Assembly: GCA_902795875.1 (NCBI GenBank) | Contig: CADBND010000136.1 | Location: forward strand, 1 to 6,187 | From: an uncultured Erysipelotrichaceae bacterium | GTDB taxonomy: Bacteria > Bacillota_I > Bacilli_A > Erysipelotrichales > Erysipelotrichaceae | Direction of reading: 5' to 3' | Length of the DNA stretch: 6,187 nt | In this document: in pieces, positions 5,014-6,187 of the stretch | Layout of the letters: every line of letters begins with the position of its first letter | Position numbering within the stretch: the stretch's first letter is position 1 | Made by a program: the position numbers and the translations under genes | Notes under the pieces: model-generated | The model's database searches: none | Told to the model about the DNA's origin: nothing | Seen by the model: only the letters and a program-made list of their open reading frames with translations

Positions 5014-5838
5014 CTACTGAAAATATAAGGAAAGAATCTGTTTTGATCCGATGATATAGAAAACAAGTTTTGCCTCATCGTAGTTAAATGGGATGGCGAG
5101 CCGTCCATCAAGCTTTCGTATGCCTTTCTCCATGGTGATATTGGACGCGAATGCCGGCAAAGCAGAAGAAGTGATCAGTTCATGAAGATCCTGAAGATTG
5201 TTCTGAATGATGAAACGAGAATCGGGCATATTCCGTTTTACAACTTCTGCCCAATATCCGACATCGGATAACATCAGGAAGTTCTGCCCGTTCATGTCGG
5301 AGAAAGAGATTTCGGTAAATGAAGATGCCGGGTGTCCCGGTAAGACCAGAGCATAGAGCTGTTCCGTGATCAGCTTCTTTGAAGGATGATCGGATAATGG
5401 ATGTGTCAATACGATCGCCTGGTATTTGTTTTTATTCAATCCGTCGATCAGCTCGTTTTCGTTGTCAGTGACATTGAAAGCGAGTTTTATTTTATTACCG
5501 AGTTCATGTCCGATCTCGTAGGTCGGACCCGGAGCGATCGAACCGATCGACAGTGTACGGCTGCTGGCATCGAGATTGATGACGGCGTCTTTCATTTCTT
5601 TTTCAAGAACCAGGACTTTTCTAGCATATTCCAGAGCGAGTTCACCGTTCTTATTCAGAGTGATCCTATTTTTCTGACGTTCAAAAAGCCGAACACCGAG
5701 CAGTGCTTCCAGTTTCTGCATGGACCTTGAGAGTGCAGGCTGGGAGATATGAAGATGTTCACTGGCTTCTGACAGCGTTCTGTATGTGCCGAAGGCATCC
5801 AGGGCTTCCAGGAGATAGATCTCGATATTGTTATCCAT
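5014..5838 (-). CDS. LysR-family transcriptional regulator
   Basis: A 274-residue LysR-type regulator, slightly shorter than the usual 290-310. The helix-turn-helix occupies about 18-42 (TLSEASEHLHISQPALSRSM, with A-S-x-x-L and S-Q-P-A-L-S-R), and the wing ends G-V-R-L-F-E-R (48-54). A linker helix (65-92) leads to the effector domain starting near RTLSIGSIAPG (94-104). The C-terminus ends SLYFQ without the long last helices of some members. The DNA-binding domain is closer to the family consensus than that of the regulator at 277-1158, and the effector domains differ clearly, so the two probably sense different ligands. It is divergent from the AKR at 5945 and convergent with the flavodoxin operon. 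Its start has no Shine-Dalgarno, and a promoter-like TTGTAT-N17-TAAAAT ends 6 nt before the ATG. The likely target is the divergent AKR. Confidence 0.95.
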   Translation of the reverse strand: MDNNIEIYLLEALDAFGTYRTLSEASEHLHISQPALSRSMQKLEALLGVRLFERQKNRITLNKNGELALEYARKVLVLEKEMKDAVINLDASSRTLSIGSIAPGPTYEIGHELGNKIKLAFNVTDNENELIDGLNKNKYQAIVLTHPLSDHPSKKLITEQLYALVLPGHPASSFTEISFSDMNGQNFLMLSDVGYWAEVVKRNMPDSRFIIQNNLQDLHELITSSALPAFASNITMEKGIRKLDGRLAIPFNYDEAKLVFYIIGSKQILSLYFQ

Positions 5839-5844
5839 GGTTCT

Positions 5845-5873
5845 ATTTTACAGTATGCGTTTCAGTTATACAA
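5845..5873 (-). promoter_or_regulatory. Candidate promoter of the second LysR gene
   Basis: On the minus strand TTGTAT (complement of 5868-5873) and TAAAAT (complement of 5845-5850) are 17 nt apart, and only 6 nt (AGAACC) separate the -10 from the ATG. Both the hexamer TTGTAT and the geometry repeat those of the first LysR gene. The transcript would start at or beside the ATG. Confidence 0.42.
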
Positions 5874-5890
5874 GATTGTGTTATTGGCAT

Positions 5891-5919
5891 TTTACTATTC
5901 AAAAATTGAAAAGTATAAT
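5891..5919 (+). promoter_or_regulatory. Sigma-A-type promoter of the downstream aldo/keto reductase
   Basis: TTTACT (5891-5896) and a perfect TATAAT (5914-5919) are separated by 17 nt. The start of transcription should fall near 5926, and AAGGAG (5930-5935) gives a ribosome site 9 nt before the ATG at 5945. The whole spacer is filled by a dyad (5894-5914), so a bound regulator would control this promoter directly. Confidence 0.7.
5894..5914. promoter_or_regulatory. Dyad operator in the aldo/keto reductase promoter
   Basis: Inverted arms ACTATTCAA (5894-5902) and TTGAAAAGT (5906-5914) match at 8 of 9 positions around a central AAA. The dyad lies between the -35 and -10 boxes of the AKR promoter. 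That position favours repression, or DNA bending to realign a promoter. The adjacent LysR protein is the obvious candidate ligand, but this is inferred from position. Confidence 0.5.
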
Positions 5920-5944
5920 GAAATTGTAAAAGGAGAGTGCAGTT

Positions 5945-6187
5945 ATGGAATACAAAGTACTGGCAAACGATGTAAAGATCCCGATGGAGGGTTTCGGCGT
6001 CTTCCAGGTCAAGGATCTGAGCGAATGCAAGAAAGCGGTTAAAAATGCCATTAAAACAGGTTACAGGCTGATCGATACAGCGGCTTCGTATAAGAACGAA
6101 GAAGCTGTGGGTGAGGCGATCCGCGAATGCATCGAAGAAGGCATCGTGACAAGAGAAGAACTGTTCATTACGACAAAGCTCTGGGTC
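5945..6187 (+). CDS. Aldo/keto reductase, 2,5-diketogluconate reductase type (partial, 5' end)
   Basis: The first 81 codons of an aldo/keto reductase, cut by the window edge. After the N-terminal hairpin (YKVLANDVKIPMEGFGVFQV) the barrel begins. Catalytic residues visible are D44 and Y49 in RLIDTAASYKNE and K78 in FITTKLWV; the fourth member (H in an H-W/x-P motif) lies beyond the edge. The D-T-A-x-x-Y-x-N-E form places it with the AKR5-like reductases of about 270-280 residues that use NADPH to reduce small aldehydes and ketones. The ATG at 5945 has AAGGAG 9 nt upstream and its own promoter at 5891-5919. It diverges from the LysR gene at 5014-5838, which is its likely regulator. The C-terminal remnant at 4010-4201 belongs to the same subfamily. 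Confidence 0.93.
   Translation, partial: MEYKVLANDVKIPMEGFGVFQVKDLSECKKAVKNAIKTGYRLIDTAASYKNEEAVGEAIRECIEEGIVTREELFITTKLWV

Noticed and set aside
1..6187. CRISPR array, insertion sequence, tRNA or prophage attachment site
   Set aside because: No regularly spaced repeats, transposase motifs, cloverleaf or integrase were seen on either strand.

Overview
The window looks like a chromosomal accessory or metabolic region of a low-to-mid GC Gram-positive bacterium (Bacillota). The evidence is A-rich Shine-Dalgarno sites, short lipoprotein signal peptides, U-tract intrinsic terminators and tightly packed operons. The protein types (Flavodoxin_4-like proteins, LysR regulators and aldo/keto reductases clustered together) fit gut Clostridia or Erysipelotrichia. 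I cannot fix the genus from sequence alone.

Layout. Bases 1-276 hold no convincing gene; they contain several hairpins and a forward intrinsic terminator (221-248). A LysR-type regulator (277-1158, minus) is divergent from a forward run of genes covering 1260-4886. Between them lies a 26-bp dyad that is a likely operator. In order, the forward run encodes: a cytosolic flavodoxin (1260-1772); a maltose/galactoside-type hexapeptide O-acetyltransferase (1774-2325); an NTF2-like lipoprotein (2322-2837); an aldo/keto reductase (AKR, 2841-3803); a broken lipoprotein/MBL-fold gene fused out of frame to the 3' end of a second AKR (3811-4201); and a lipoprotein-anchored flavodoxin (4215-4886). Gaps are 1 to 13 nt, or an ATGA overlap, so the run reads as one operon, and it ends at an intrinsic terminator (4927-4954). 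A second LysR regulator (5014-5838, minus) is divergent from a second, window-truncated AKR (5945 onward). A dyad sits inside the spacer of the AKR promoter.

How the genes fit together. The theme is redox: two flavodoxins, two intact AKRs and one AKR remnant, under two LysR regulators that each face a reductase-type gene. Three operon members carry lipoprotein signal peptides on domain families usually found in the cytosol (NTF2-like, MBL-fold, flavodoxin), so part of the chemistry is probably placed on the outer face of the membrane. The actual substrate or inducer cannot be read from the sequence.

Most notable observations: the deletion-type chimeric pseudogene at 3811-4201; a perfect internal Shine-Dalgarno and start in the NTF2 lipoprotein that would give a cytosolic form; two LysR promoters with the same geometry and almost no leader; and a repeated terminator with a conserved tail downstream of both regulator genes.
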